Source: Winogradskyella sp.
Lineage (GTDB): Bacteria > Bacteroidota > Bacteroidia > Flavobacteriales > Flavobacteriaceae
Assembly (NCBI GenBank): GCA_030149115.1
Contig: JASBSE010000501.1
Span: 1-20,724, forward strand
DNA length: 20,724 nucleotides
Direction: 5' to 3'
In this document: positions 7,442 through 15,750 of the stretch, one piece after another
How the letters are laid out: each line of letters begins with the position of its first letter
Position numbering within the stretch: position 1 is the first letter of the stretch
Notes under the pieces: generated by a model
What the model saw: only the letters and a program-made list of their open reading frames with translations
What the model was told of the DNA's origin: nothing
The model's database searches: none
Translations under genes and position numbers: made by a program

Positions 7442-7678
7442 TTATTAGTTGCAATTAATAAGTTTGTGATTCTCTAAATGTATTTTACATGTGTGATTTC
7501 TTCAAATATCTTCTATAAATGGAAATTCCTTTTTCAGCATTATTGAAATCATTAAGATTGGATTCCTAAACTATTTTTGTTTCTTTATAGTTATCCAGTA
7601 TTATATGAATTAAATTATACATAAGATTATTGGGGTTTTAGATTTGGGTTAATCATCAAAAGGTAACATCTATGTGTT
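7442..7678. other. Intergenic spacer before the HD gene
   Basis: AT-rich spacer between the end of the MFS gene and the start of the HD-domain remnant. I find no TAnnTTTG box in the minus-strand orientation, no clear terminator hairpin and no coding potential. It marks the end of the compact gene array at 7679-20724. Confidence 0.4.
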
Positions 7679-8893
7679 TTATGGTGGATTTTTAAGTAAA
7701 AACAGAGAGCTAATAGCAACTAAAACAATAACTCCAGCAATTGTAAATGGATAGTAAAAATCTCCTGCAATTAACCAAGTCCCTAAAACAGGACCTAAAA
7801 TTTGACCAATACTATTTGTTGAGCTTTGTATAGATATATTTCTACCTGTATTCTCTTTTGATGTTAAGGAAACTGCTGATAATAAGTTAGGGGTTACCAT
7901 TGCACCTCCAGCTGCAAAAAGAATAATTAAGCCATAGACAAAGCATTCATTTTTAAAAAAAGGAAAGGCGATTAAAGATATTCCAGCTATTAACAACCCT
8001 AAAGCAATTTGTTTTTTCGTAGATAAGAGCTTCTCTCCATAACTTGCAAAAACAGGCTGCAAAACAGCCATTACAGAGCCACATAGCATAAAACCAATTC
8101 CAACTTGGTTGCTGTTAAACCCCAATTCATCTTTACCGTATATTGAAAATACCGTTTCAAATAAAGTCACAACAAATTGTAGTATAAATGACAACGATAG
8201 TAACACGATAAAATATTTACTAAACGTAAATCGCAAACTCATTTTTTTTGAAGTTTGTTTTTGAAAGTGAACAGTATTTTTTAACCATTTCGTTACTATA
8301 AATAAGACAATCAATCCTAATATAGCAGCAAACAAGAATGGTACTGAAAATCGGTCTAAATGTAGCAGGCCTATAGAATATTTAATATGAATGTTAGTTT
8401 GAGATAGAAATCCACCAACGACAGGGCCAAAAATAACCCCAGAACTGATGGCGACGCCAGACCAGGCCATTATTTTAGTTCTACGTTTCTCGGAAGTGAT
8501 GTCGCTTAAATAAGCATTACTAACTGGAATAACTGATGATGTAAAAATGCCACCAAAGATTCGAGCGATATATAGCATTGTCAAAGATGTAGCAAGTCCT
8601 GTTAACAACTGCATTATCACAAACCCGATGAGACCGACAATGATAATGGGCTTGCGACCGTATTTGTCTGATAGCTTTCCCCAAACCACCACGAACAGTA
8701 ATTGGAAAAGCGGATAAATACTCGTAAGTAATCCAATATGAAAGTTGATTAAGTCTCTGTCAAGATTATCTTTAAGTGCTAATCTTTCTGTATAGTAGGG
8801 AAGAGTTGGTAATAAAATACCGTAGCCCAACATTACTACAAATAAACTCAATAGGATTAAATATATCCTATTGAGTTTTTCTTTCCTATCCAT
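7679..8893 (-). CDS. MFS transporter, drug-efflux (TetA-like) type
   Basis: A 404-aa protein with about 12 hydrophobic helices. The MFS motif A, GKLSDKYGRKPI, is at about 72-83 between helices 2 and 3. IARIFGGIFTSSVIPVSNAY (about 109-128) and SGVAISSGVIFGPVVGGFL (about 145-163) resemble motif B and the motif C antiporter signature of proton-coupled drug exporters, so efflux is the best guess; the substrate cannot be read from the sequence. Its ATG overlaps the copB stop by one base (TAATG, 8891-8895), so translation is probably coupled to copB. This could mean a metal-stress partner, but MFS genes with this motif set are more often drug exporters. The protein looks intact and is the last gene of the array. 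Confidence 0.85.
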   Translation of the reverse strand: MDRKEKLNRIYLILLSLFVVMLGYGILLPTLPYYTERLALKDNLDRDLINFHIGLLTSIYPLFQLLFVVVWGKLSDKYGRKPIIIVGLIGFVIMQLLTGLATSLTMLYIARIFGGIFTSSVIPVSNAYLSDITSEKRRTKIMAWSGVAISSGVIFGPVVGGFLSQTNIHIKYSIGLLHLDRFSVPFLFAAILGLIVLFIVTKWLKNTVHFQKQTSKKMSLRFTFSKYFIVLLSLSFILQFVVTLFETVFSIYGKDELGFNSNQVGIGFMLCGSVMAVLQPVFASYGEKLLSTKKQIALGLLIAGISLIAFPFFKNECFVYGLIILFAAGGAMVTPNLLSAVSLTSKENTGRNISIQSSTNSIGQILGPVLGTWLIAGDFYYPFTIAGVIVLVAISSLFLLKNPP

Positions 8894-11001
8894 TATTTGC
8901 TACCTATTTTTCGCTTTAACAATTGTGCATTAATAGCCACAATAATGGTACTCAAACTCATAAATACAGCTCCAACAGCAGGCCCTAAAACAAACCCTGA
9001 AGAATACAGTACTCCAGCAGCTAACGGAATAGCCACTACATTATAGCCTGTCGCCCAAACAAGATTCTGAATCATTTTATTATAGGTTGCTTTTCCAAAA
9101 AGAATGAGGTTTGCAATATCTTTAGGATTACTGTTTACCAGAATAATATCGGCTGTTTCAGCTGCTACATCTGTGCCCGAGCCAACTGCAATACCAACAT
9201 TGGCTTTGGCAAGAGCAGGGGCATCGTTGACACCATCTCCTGTCATGGCTACAAATTCATCTTTTGCTTGAAGCTCTTCAACAATTTCCACTTTTTGATG
9301 TGGTAATACTTCAGCGTAATAGCCGTCTAAACCAAGTTTTTCGCTCACAGCTTTGGCTGTTTTTTCATTATCGCCCGTTGCCATATAAACTTTAATATCA
9401 TTCTTTTTGAAGACTTTTATAGCTTCGGCAGATTCTGGTCTAATTTCGTCTGCCAGTGCTATATATCCAGCCAGTTTTCCATCAATCAAAATAAAAACAA
9501 CTGTTTCGGCTGCATCACTATAGGCATCTTTAGGGATTTCTATTTTTTCATCTCTTAAATACCCTGGGCTTACTACCTTAATGTCTTTGCCTTCAACATT
9601 GGCTTCTACACCTTTACCTGTAATGGCTTTGAAATTTTCTGGGTTGGGAATGATGATATTATTTTCTTTAACTTTTTTTATTATTCCGACAGCGATAGGA
9701 TGTTCAGAGCTTTGTTCTAAGGCACTTGATAATCTTAGTAGTTCATTTTTACTATACGATTTGTTTACCGACTCGATTCTGGTAACACCAAAATCTCCTT
9801 TGGTCAATGTTCCGGTTTTATCGAATAATAAAGCTGATATCTTTCTAGATTCTTCAAAAGCTGTTCTGTTTCTAATTAATAATCCATTTTGTGCGGATAC
9901 TGCAGTCGATATCGCTACTACTAACGGAATGGCAAGACCCAAAGCATGCGGACAAGCAATAACCATAACAGTTACCATTCTTTCCAATGCGTATACAAAC
10001 GGAAATCCTAGAATCAACCAAACGGCCAACGTACCAAAACCAATGGCCAAAGCAATGTAGGTCAACCATTTTGCAGCCCTATCCGATAGGTTTTGCATTT
10101 TAGATTTGGTTTTTTGCGCTTCTTCGACCATTGTGATGACCTTGTTGAGATAGCTGTCTTTTCCTGTGTGCTCAACCTTAACTTTTAAAGTGCTATTACC
10201 ATTTACAGAACCACCAATAACTTTATCATTTTCATCTTTTTTTACAGGTTTGGATTCACCAGTTAGCATGGATTCATTTAAATAACTAGAACCATCTACT
10301 ATAATCCCATCAGCAGGGACTTTTTCTCCAGGTTTTACTAAAATCACATCATCTTTCAAAAGGTTTTCGAGTGAAATATCTTCAATGGTATCTCCATTTA
10401 CTCTATGTGCTTCTGCTGGCATCATACTTACTAAAAGTTGCAATGCCTTTGATGCACCTAAAACGCTTTTCATTTCTATCCAGTGCCCAACAAGCATAAT
10501 GGCAATTAAAGTAGCCAGTTCCCAAAAGAAGTCTACTCCTTTTAAACCAAAGACAGTAGCTGAACTATAAAAGTAAGCGACACTTATTGCCATTGAAATA
10601 AGGGTCATCATTCCTGGTGAACCTTTCTTTACTTCTGAAACGAAACCTTTAAGAAAAGGCCAGCCACCATAGAAATAGACCACGGTTGAAAGCGCAAAAA
10701 GTATATAAGGATTACCGGGAAGCAGAAATTCATAACCAACAAATTCTTGAATCATTGGTGATAGAAATAATATAGGAATCGTTAGGACTAATGTTACCCA
10801 AAAACGTTTTCTAAAGTCGGCTATCATCATTTTATGATGGTCGTGACCCATTTGGCCGTGTGCCGGGTTGTGGCCAGCGTGACCACCACTTCCATGGTTC
10901 ATTTTTGAGTGGTCTTCTTTTTTGTGTTTCATCTTTGAGTGGTCCATTTTTGAATGGTCCATTTCTTCGTGATTGTGATGTTGATGGTTTTCCATTATCA
11001 T
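8893..11001 (-). CDS. copB: P1B-type copper-exporting ATPase, CopB (CPH) class
   Basis: A 702-aa heavy-metal P-type ATPase in the inner membrane. The first 60 residues are rich in His and Met, with repeated DHSKM-like units, instead of a CxxC domain. Later motifs: TGES (247-250) in the actuator domain; the intramembrane CPH at 350-352 (ACPHALGLAIPL), marking the P1B-3/CopB subgroup rather than CPC CopA; phosphorylation Asp394 in DKTGTLT; SEHPIA in the nucleotide domain; and GDGVNDAP near the C-terminus. About eight membrane helices are expected. CopB-class enzymes export Cu(II), Cu(I) or Ag(I) to the periplasm. I take the first ATG (MIMENH); the second, two codons on, is equally possible. It follows the 97-aa gene by 12 nt and overlaps the MFS gene. 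No copper regulator is present in the window. Confidence 0.95.
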   Translation of the reverse strand: MIMENHQHHNHEEMDHSKMDHSKMKHKKEDHSKMNHGSGGHAGHNPAHGQMGHDHHKMMIADFRKRFWVTLVLTIPILFLSPMIQEFVGYEFLLPGNPYILFALSTVVYFYGGWPFLKGFVSEVKKGSPGMMTLISMAISVAYFYSSATVFGLKGVDFFWELATLIAIMLVGHWIEMKSVLGASKALQLLVSMMPAEAHRVNGDTIEDISLENLLKDDVILVKPGEKVPADGIIVDGSSYLNESMLTGESKPVKKDENDKVIGGSVNGNSTLKVKVEHTGKDSYLNKVITMVEEAQKTKSKMQNLSDRAAKWLTYIALAIGFGTLAVWLILGFPFVYALERMVTVMVIACPHALGLAIPLVVAISTAVSAQNGLLIRNRTAFEESRKISALLFDKTGTLTKGDFGVTRIESVNKSYSKNELLRLSSALEQSSEHPIAVGIIKKVKENNIIIPNPENFKAITGKGVEANVEGKDIKVVSPGYLRDEKIEIPKDAYSDAAETVVFILIDGKLAGYIALADEIRPESAEAIKVFKKNDIKVYMATGDNEKTAKAVSEKLGLDGYYAEVLPHQKVEIVEELQAKDEFVAMTGDGVNDAPALAKANVGIAVGSGTDVAAETADIILVNSNPKDIANLILFGKATYNKMIQNLVWATGYNVVAIPLAAGVLYSSGFVLGPAVGAVFMSLSTIIVAINAQLLKRKIGSK

Positions 11002-11013
11002 ATTGTTTAAGTG

Positions 11014-11307
11014 TTATCGTAATTTTTTTCTCATTTTTTCAGAAATATTTTCAGCATATACGCCATAGGCATCTACTAAAAGACCTCTTATCCCATCTTT
11101 TGCCGAAATTGCATATAAAACGCTATTATCATCCGTACTGCTCATGCCTTCAAAGCGATAGGTCTTATCCACTTTAAAGTCTTCGGGATGTATCTCAATT
11201 TTTAATGAAGCACATTCCAAGCATTCCGGTTTCAAGTTGAAATCATAGGTATAACCATTTGCTTGCAAGTCGTTTATGGCTTCAGAAAGGGTATCGTAAT
11301 TTTTCAT
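11014..11307 (-). CDS. Conserved small Bacteroidetes protein (97 aa), function unknown
   Basis: A soluble 97-aa protein with one CxxC-like pair (PECLECASL, about 28-36) and a conserved-looking centre, YRFEGMSSTDDNSVLYAIS, followed by KGxxxDAYGVYA-type sequence. From memory, close relatives in Flavobacteriia are often labelled 'phosphoribosylpyrophosphate synthetase', but this protein lacks the PRPP loop and is far too short for that enzyme, so the label looks like a carried-over misannotation. It lies 6 nt after the frameshifted secreted protein and 12 nt before copB. The Cys/Glu pair might bind a metal, but that is speculation. Confidence 0.75.
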   Translation of the reverse strand: MKNYDTLSEAINDLQANGYTYDFNLKPECLECASLKIEIHPEDFKVDKTYRFEGMSSTDDNSVLYAISAKDGIRGLLVDAYGVYAENISEKMRKKLR

Positions 11308-11313
11308 TTTTTC

Positions 11314-11954
11314 TTATTTGTAATTCATTATAAAATAGCTACCATCCGCTTCTGTAAATTTTTGAAAGGTCAACAAACCATTATCGCTTAACTTTTCTAC
11401 TACATCATAATCAAGTTGCTTAATACGAATACCCAATGCATAGGCCTTAATGTTGATTTTTGATTTAATCTTGTTTTGACCACCCTCCAATTTTCTGTCG
11501 TAAATCTTTATGATGGTTTTTGAACCGAAGAAATTCAGCAAGCCCGAATCAAAACTCATTTTTAGTTCAATATCCTCAAGGTTATCCAAATCGTATATTT
11601 CTTTAAAATTTATAGAGTTGGTATTGATTTCGGTTTCCTTTGAGTTTGGTTTAGCAAAGGGAAATGCCATTACCATAATACTGGCTTCATCTGGTTTGCA
11701 ACGATACGTTGTTGTGTACTTTTCTTCTGATTTCTCTTTATCATTAAACAGTTCAGTTATCACCTCAATCTGATAATACCTATCTTCTTTTATTATTTTT
11801 CCTGCTTTAAACGTTTGTTAAGCAGCATACCATCTTTATCAAAATTTTCCCTTACTATAGTTCTGCCTGAAATCTGCCCAATGAGCATTTCAGTCTGTCC
11901 ATTCATTGTTATTATGGATAGAATAAAAAACAGTATGAAGCTTTGTTTTTTCAT
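11314..11954 (-). pseudogene. Secreted protein of unknown function, frameshifted
   Basis: The ATG at 11952-11954 overlaps the prs stop (ATGA). It opens a frame beginning with a Sec signal peptide, MKKQSFILFFILSIITMNGQ, then TEMLIGQISGRTIVRENFDKDGMLL; this frame ends in double TAA after KQEK. The adjoining frame stays open from the TAA at 11818-11820 onward as QTFKAGKIIKEDRYYQIE and carries on for 150 residues to YFIMNYK. Adding one base around 11811-11823 (an AAC AAA C stretch) joins them into a 213-aa secreted or periplasmic protein. Taken alone, the second part would need a GTG start at 11761-11763 and would lack an export signal. I do not recognise the family. Co-location with prs and copB gives no clear role. 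Confidence 0.68.
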
Positions 11955-12844
11955 ATATGTTGCATCAATTTCTTTACTTCTTTTGCCAGTATATCACTTA
12001 AATCTATAGCATTTGAAGGATGTGGAATGGTATTGCAAGTCACTATTTTTTCTATACCTGAATCCAATAAATCCTGATAAGCATTTCCTGAAAAAACTGC
12101 GTGGATACCAACACAAATAGGTGGTTTCATTCCTGCTTTTTTTAGATGACCGACAGTTTCAATCATGGTGCGTGCTGTAGAAATAATATCATCAACCAAA
12201 ATAGGTGTGGCATCTTTGTATTTGTCCACGTCAGGAACAGAAACTTCAACATTACGGTCACCGTGACGTACTTTTTGCAACACAGTAAATGGTGCTCCTG
12301 CGTTTTTTGCAACCTGTGAAACCCATTGCTCACTTTCTGAATCGGGACCAATCAATACCGGGTTTTTGATATTTTTCTTTATCCATTCTGAAATTGCATC
12401 TGCTGCGTGAATTACCTTGTTGGGAATATGATATACTTCTCCCAAAGAGCTTATTCTATGCAAATGAGGGTCTACGGTGGTAATGCTATCGGCAAATCCT
12501 GAAATCAACTTCCCAAAGAAACCAGAAGTTACACCTTCACCTTCATTAAAGATTTTGTCTTGCCGCATATAAGCAAGATACGGTGCTACCAAACAAGTAC
12601 ACATCGCACCAAGCGATTTTGCAGTATGGCTTAAAAAATAGAGTGGCAATAGTTTTTCGTCTGGTTCGTGCAACGTGCAGACGAGTACGACACATTTGTC
12701 CTTAACGTCAGACAGAATACGTGTGTATGATTCTCCATCAGGAAATTTTCGCAAGGTAGCTTTGCCTACTTCAGCATCCATTTTTGTTGCTAAAAGTTCT
12801 ACCAGTTCCTCATTTCCCGGAAGACTGAATAAAATTGTTTTCAT
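11951..12844 (-). CDS. prs: Ribose-phosphate diphosphokinase (PRPP synthetase) family, divergent
   Basis: A 297-aa PRPP synthetase-family protein with two phosphoribosyltransferase-fold halves. Visible motifs are RKFPDGESY (32-40) for the usual F-x-x-G-E segment, PYLAYMRQDK (88-97) for PYxxYxRQD, VDPHLHR (124-130) with the ATP-site His, GPDSES (166-171), and the PRPP loop LVDDIISTARTM (216-227). Housekeeping Prs has DMIDTAGT in that loop, so this is a side branch and not the textbook enzyme. Prs makes PRPP from ribose 5-phosphate and ATP. It stands 8 nt after an AMP/thymidine phosphorylase-like gene, so it may use or feed the same sugar-phosphate pool. Its TGA overlaps the start of the secreted-protein gene. 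A second, housekeeping prs elsewhere in the genome is expected. Confidence 0.88.
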   Translation of the reverse strand: MKTILFSLPGNEELVELLATKMDAEVGKATLRKFPDGESYTRILSDVKDKCVVLVCTLHEPDEKLLPLYFLSHTAKSLGAMCTCLVAPYLAYMRQDKIFNEGEGVTSGFFGKLISGFADSITTVDPHLHRISSLGEVYHIPNKVIHAADAISEWIKKNIKNPVLIGPDSESEQWVSQVAKNAGAPFTVLQKVRHGDRNVEVSVPDVDKYKDATPILVDDIISTARTMIETVGHLKKAGMKPPICVGIHAVFSGNAYQDLLDSGIEKIVTCNTIPHPSNAIDLSDILAKEVKKLMQHI

Positions 12845-12852
12845 AATAGTAT

Positions 12853-14355
12853 CTAAATTATGGTTATAATATCATTGTGGTTATTTTTATATTCCAAAGC
12901 ATAATGAAGTTCGCCCTGCGATTCTGCATAAAGGGTGTACAATAGTTGGTCTTTCTCAACACTATCGTTTAAATGAACATTCAATAAAATACCTGCAGAT
13001 TTTGACTGTGGTGCACCAGAAAGTTTGGCAAGCTTTGCTATCTTTCGATTGTCAATACGTTTCAAAATCCCGGAAGTCTCCGCTCTGATTTCTGTTTTAT
13101 AAGGCGCTAAAACAGGCCGTGTAAAACGCCCTTGTGCCTTACAAATAGCAAGGAATTTTTCGTAAGCTTTACCAGATTCTAATAATTGTAAAGCGGTTTG
13201 GCGACCTGCACCTGATGCTACTTTACCAGAAAGTTCAAGAAGTTCACCAGCCAACAGCACAACACGTTCTTTTAGGTCTATGGGTGCTCTTTCTTCATTT
13301 TTCAGTACTTTTAATATGTCCATAGCTTCTAACGTTGGACCAATTCCATTACCCACGGGCTGCGAGCCGTCAGTTATTACCACTTTTACGTTCAGACCTA
13401 CAGAATTGCCTACGGTTTCCATATGGTTTTGTAATTTTTGAGCCATTTCCATACTTCGTACTTTGGCAGTTTCACCTACTGGGATATCAATGACAACATG
13501 GGTAGAACCAGCTGCAGCTTTTTTTGATAATACCGAGGCGATGAGTTGTCCTTCACTATCGATATCTAAAGCTTTTTCAATTTTAATGAGTACATCATCT
13601 GCAGGACTCAATTGAGCGGTACCACCCCAAACAAAACAACCACCTTCCTGTTTTACCACGTGTTCTATCTCATCAGCAGAAAGAGTTACATTTGTAAGCA
13701 CTTCCATGGTGTCTGCAGTACCTGCCGGGGATGTAATAGCACGGGATGATGTTTTGGGCATAGTAAGCCCATAGGCGGCAACAATTGCTACTACTAAAGG
13801 GGTGGTTCTATTTCCTGGTAATCCGCCAATACAATGCTTATCTACTACTATTTCTTTGTTCCAGTTTAGTTGTTGGCCAGAGGCAATCATAGCTTTTGTG
13901 AGGTCGGATATTTCATTAATGTCCATTCGGTCACCTGCACAAGCCGTAATGAATGCCGAAAGGTGAATGTTGGAATAATCACCTTCTACAATATCTGATA
14001 CAATTTGGTTGTAGGCATTATAATTGAGCTTTTGATTGTAAATTTTAGCCCTGACGTAACTTAGGGACTCTATAGGTTCCAGATGCGAGACGTACAAAGT
14101 TTCATTTTCTTTAACCTTTAATTTTTTTGCTGCAGCATCTGACAGACCTATTTCATTAGGTAATAAAATTTCTGAATTTATGACGTTGAGGCTCGCTATG
14201 ATGGAACGGTTTGCCATAGAAACCCTAATCCTTGTGAGTGCCTCGAATCCTTCTGAAATACAGACATGGCAATCCTCACGCATGTACACCACATTCTCGT
14301 TTTGAGTGTAAATACCAAGGTGTTTGTATTTTAATATGTTTGAATATTGTTCCAT
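12853..14355 (-). CDS. Thymidine phosphorylase-family protein, AMP phosphorylase-like
   Basis: A 500-aa member of the nucleoside phosphorylase II family. It has an about 100-residue N-terminal barrel-like extension of the kind found in archaeal AMP phosphorylases. The phosphate-binding motif DKHCIGGLPGNRTTP (172-186) corresponds to the KHSTGG segment of thymidine phosphorylase. KTSSRAITSPAGTADTME (201-218) is the form typical of AMP phosphorylases rather than SGRGLGHTGGT of thymidine enzymes. AMP phosphorylase splits NMPs with phosphate to a base and ribose 1,5-bisphosphate. The total length (thymidine phosphorylase is about 440 aa) agrees with the AMP type. It lies 3 nt after the RNase gene and 8 nt before prs. 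No ribose-bisphosphate isomerase or RuBisCO is present, so the fate of the product is open. Substrate is inferred from motifs. Confidence 0.87.
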   Translation of the reverse strand: MEQYSNILKYKHLGIYTQNENVVYMREDCHVCISEGFEALTRIRVSMANRSIIASLNVINSEILLPNEIGLSDAAAKKLKVKENETLYVSHLEPIESLSYVRAKIYNQKLNYNAYNQIVSDIVEGDYSNIHLSAFITACAGDRMDINEISDLTKAMIASGQQLNWNKEIVVDKHCIGGLPGNRTTPLVVAIVAAYGLTMPKTSSRAITSPAGTADTMEVLTNVTLSADEIEHVVKQEGGCFVWGGTAQLSPADDVLIKIEKALDIDSEGQLIASVLSKKAAAGSTHVVIDIPVGETAKVRSMEMAQKLQNHMETVGNSVGLNVKVVITDGSQPVGNGIGPTLEAMDILKVLKNEERAPIDLKERVVLLAGELLELSGKVASGAGRQTALQLLESGKAYEKFLAICKAQGRFTRPVLAPYKTEIRAETSGILKRIDNRKIAKLAKLSGAPQSKSAGILLNVHLNDSVEKDQLLYTLYAESQGELHYALEYKNNHNDIITII

Positions 14356-14358
14356 GGA

Positions 14359-15735
14359 TTATTCTATTTCTGTTATAGTATATAATTCCGGGATTTCGGC
14401 ATCCCAATCATAGGTTTCTTTTATACCTTTTTGTAATGCTTCCGCACTTTCTTTTTCACCGTGTACGATAAAAATTCGCTTTGGTTTGTTTCGTATCTCA
14501 CTCATCCAATTCATAAGTTCTTTATGGTCTGCGTGTGCAGATAGTCCCTCAATTTCAGCTACCTGCATTTTAAAAGGCACCCATTTCCCGTACACTTTTA
14601 ATTCCTTGTCGCCTTCCAACAATTTCCTGCCACGTGTTCCTTCAGCTTGATAACCTACAAATAGCAAGGTGTTATTGGGGTTTTGGGCTTGGGTTTCAAG
14701 ATAGTTGAGCATTCGACCTCCTGTAAGCATTCCGCTTCCTGCAATCACAATTTTTGGTTTGTTGTCGGTTCTTAATTCCATAGTTTCCCGATAACTACTT
14801 ACAACCTTGAAATGCGAGCACATTTCATCACATTCATTGTCCTCTAATCTGTGCCAATCTCTTGTGCGATGGAAGAGTTCCAATACGTTAGCGCCCATTG
14901 GGCTATCCATTATCATTTGAACTTTTGGGATTTTATCTTCCTTTAGTAATCTCCAGAAAATAAGCATCATCAGTTGGGCACGTTCCACTGAAAAGCTTGG
15001 AACAAACAGGCTACCACCTTTATTTATGGTGTCATTTACTAATTTTTCAATCTGCGGAATGGCCTCTTCTTCTTCAGGATGAAATCTTCCACCATAGGTG
15101 GATTCAATAAATAATACATCAGCCTTTGTTGGTTTTAAAGGTGGGTATAAGAGCAAATCATTAGTCCTACCGATGTCACCTGAAAAAACAAAGTGTTTTC
15201 CGTGTATATCCAACTCAATATAAGTAGCACCAAGAATGTGTCCGTTGTACTGAAATCGTGCCTTTACATCCTTGAGAATAGGTAGCCATTGCGAAGGTGG
15301 TATCCCTTTAAAACGAGGTACGGTTTTTTCAACATCGTTTAAGGTGTACAAAGGTTCTGCAGGACTGTGTTTGGAATACCCCTCTTTATTGGCACGTTCA
15401 GCCTCCTGTTCTTGTATTTTTGCACTATCGTTCAGTATGATTTTAGCAATATCCAGCGTAGGATTGGTACCAAAGATGGCACCCTTGAAACCTTGTTTGA
15501 CCAATCTTGGCAAATATCCCGTATGGTCCATATGACCGTGGGTAAGCAAGACTGCATCAATTTCCGAAACATCGACGGGCGGATATTCCCAGTTTTTGAG
15601 ACGCAATTCCTTTAACCCTTGAAAAAGTCCGCAGTCTATGAGTATTTTTCTCTCTCCTGTATCTACTAAATATTTTGAGCCAGTTACCGTTCCCGCTGCA
15701 CCCAAAAAGTGAATGTTTATTTTAGCGTTGTTCAT
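14359..15735 (-). CDS. Metallo-beta-lactamase-fold beta-CASP ribonuclease
   Basis: A 458-aa protein of the CPSF73/RNase J superfamily. The metal site is THGHMDH (65-71), with further ligands in GHILGAT and FSGDIGR. The beta-CASP insert occupies about 200-390, with ESTYGGR before it and MIMDSPMG and IVIAGSGMLTGGRM within it. The C-terminal RNA-specificity segment contains LSAHADH and IFIVHGEKESA. These features mark an exo/endoribonuclease working in the cytoplasm; the RNA target is unknown. It is 15 nt after the 84-aa gene and 3 nt before the phosphorylase gene, so RNA breakdown and nucleotide phosphorolysis are encoded back to back. Length and motifs are complete. Confidence 0.92.
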   Translation of the reverse strand: MNNAKINIHFLGAAGTVTGSKYLVDTGERKILIDCGLFQGLKELRLKNWEYPPVDVSEIDAVLLTHGHMDHTGYLPRLVKQGFKGAIFGTNPTLDIAKIILNDSAKIQEQEAERANKEGYSKHSPAEPLYTLNDVEKTVPRFKGIPPSQWLPILKDVKARFQYNGHILGATYIELDIHGKHFVFSGDIGRTNDLLLYPPLKPTKADVLFIESTYGGRFHPEEEEAIPQIEKLVNDTINKGGSLFVPSFSVERAQLMMLIFWRLLKEDKIPKVQMIMDSPMGANVLELFHRTRDWHRLEDNECDEMCSHFKVVSSYRETMELRTDNKPKIVIAGSGMLTGGRMLNYLETQAQNPNNTLLFVGYQAEGTRGRKLLEGDKELKVYGKWVPFKMQVAEIEGLSAHADHKELMNWMSEIRNKPKRIFIVHGEKESAEALQKGIKETYDWDAEIPELYTITEIE

Positions 15736-15750
15736 TGATATAGTCTTTAT

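Noticed and set aside
7679..8893. Tetracycline resistance determinant
   Set aside because: Motif A and overall form are general to many MFS exporters; substrate cannot be assigned and there is no TetR partner.
9581..10060. Plus-strand open frames opposite copB and other genes
   Set aside because: They are antisense to clearly conserved proteins, have no recognisable domain and no promoter or start support.
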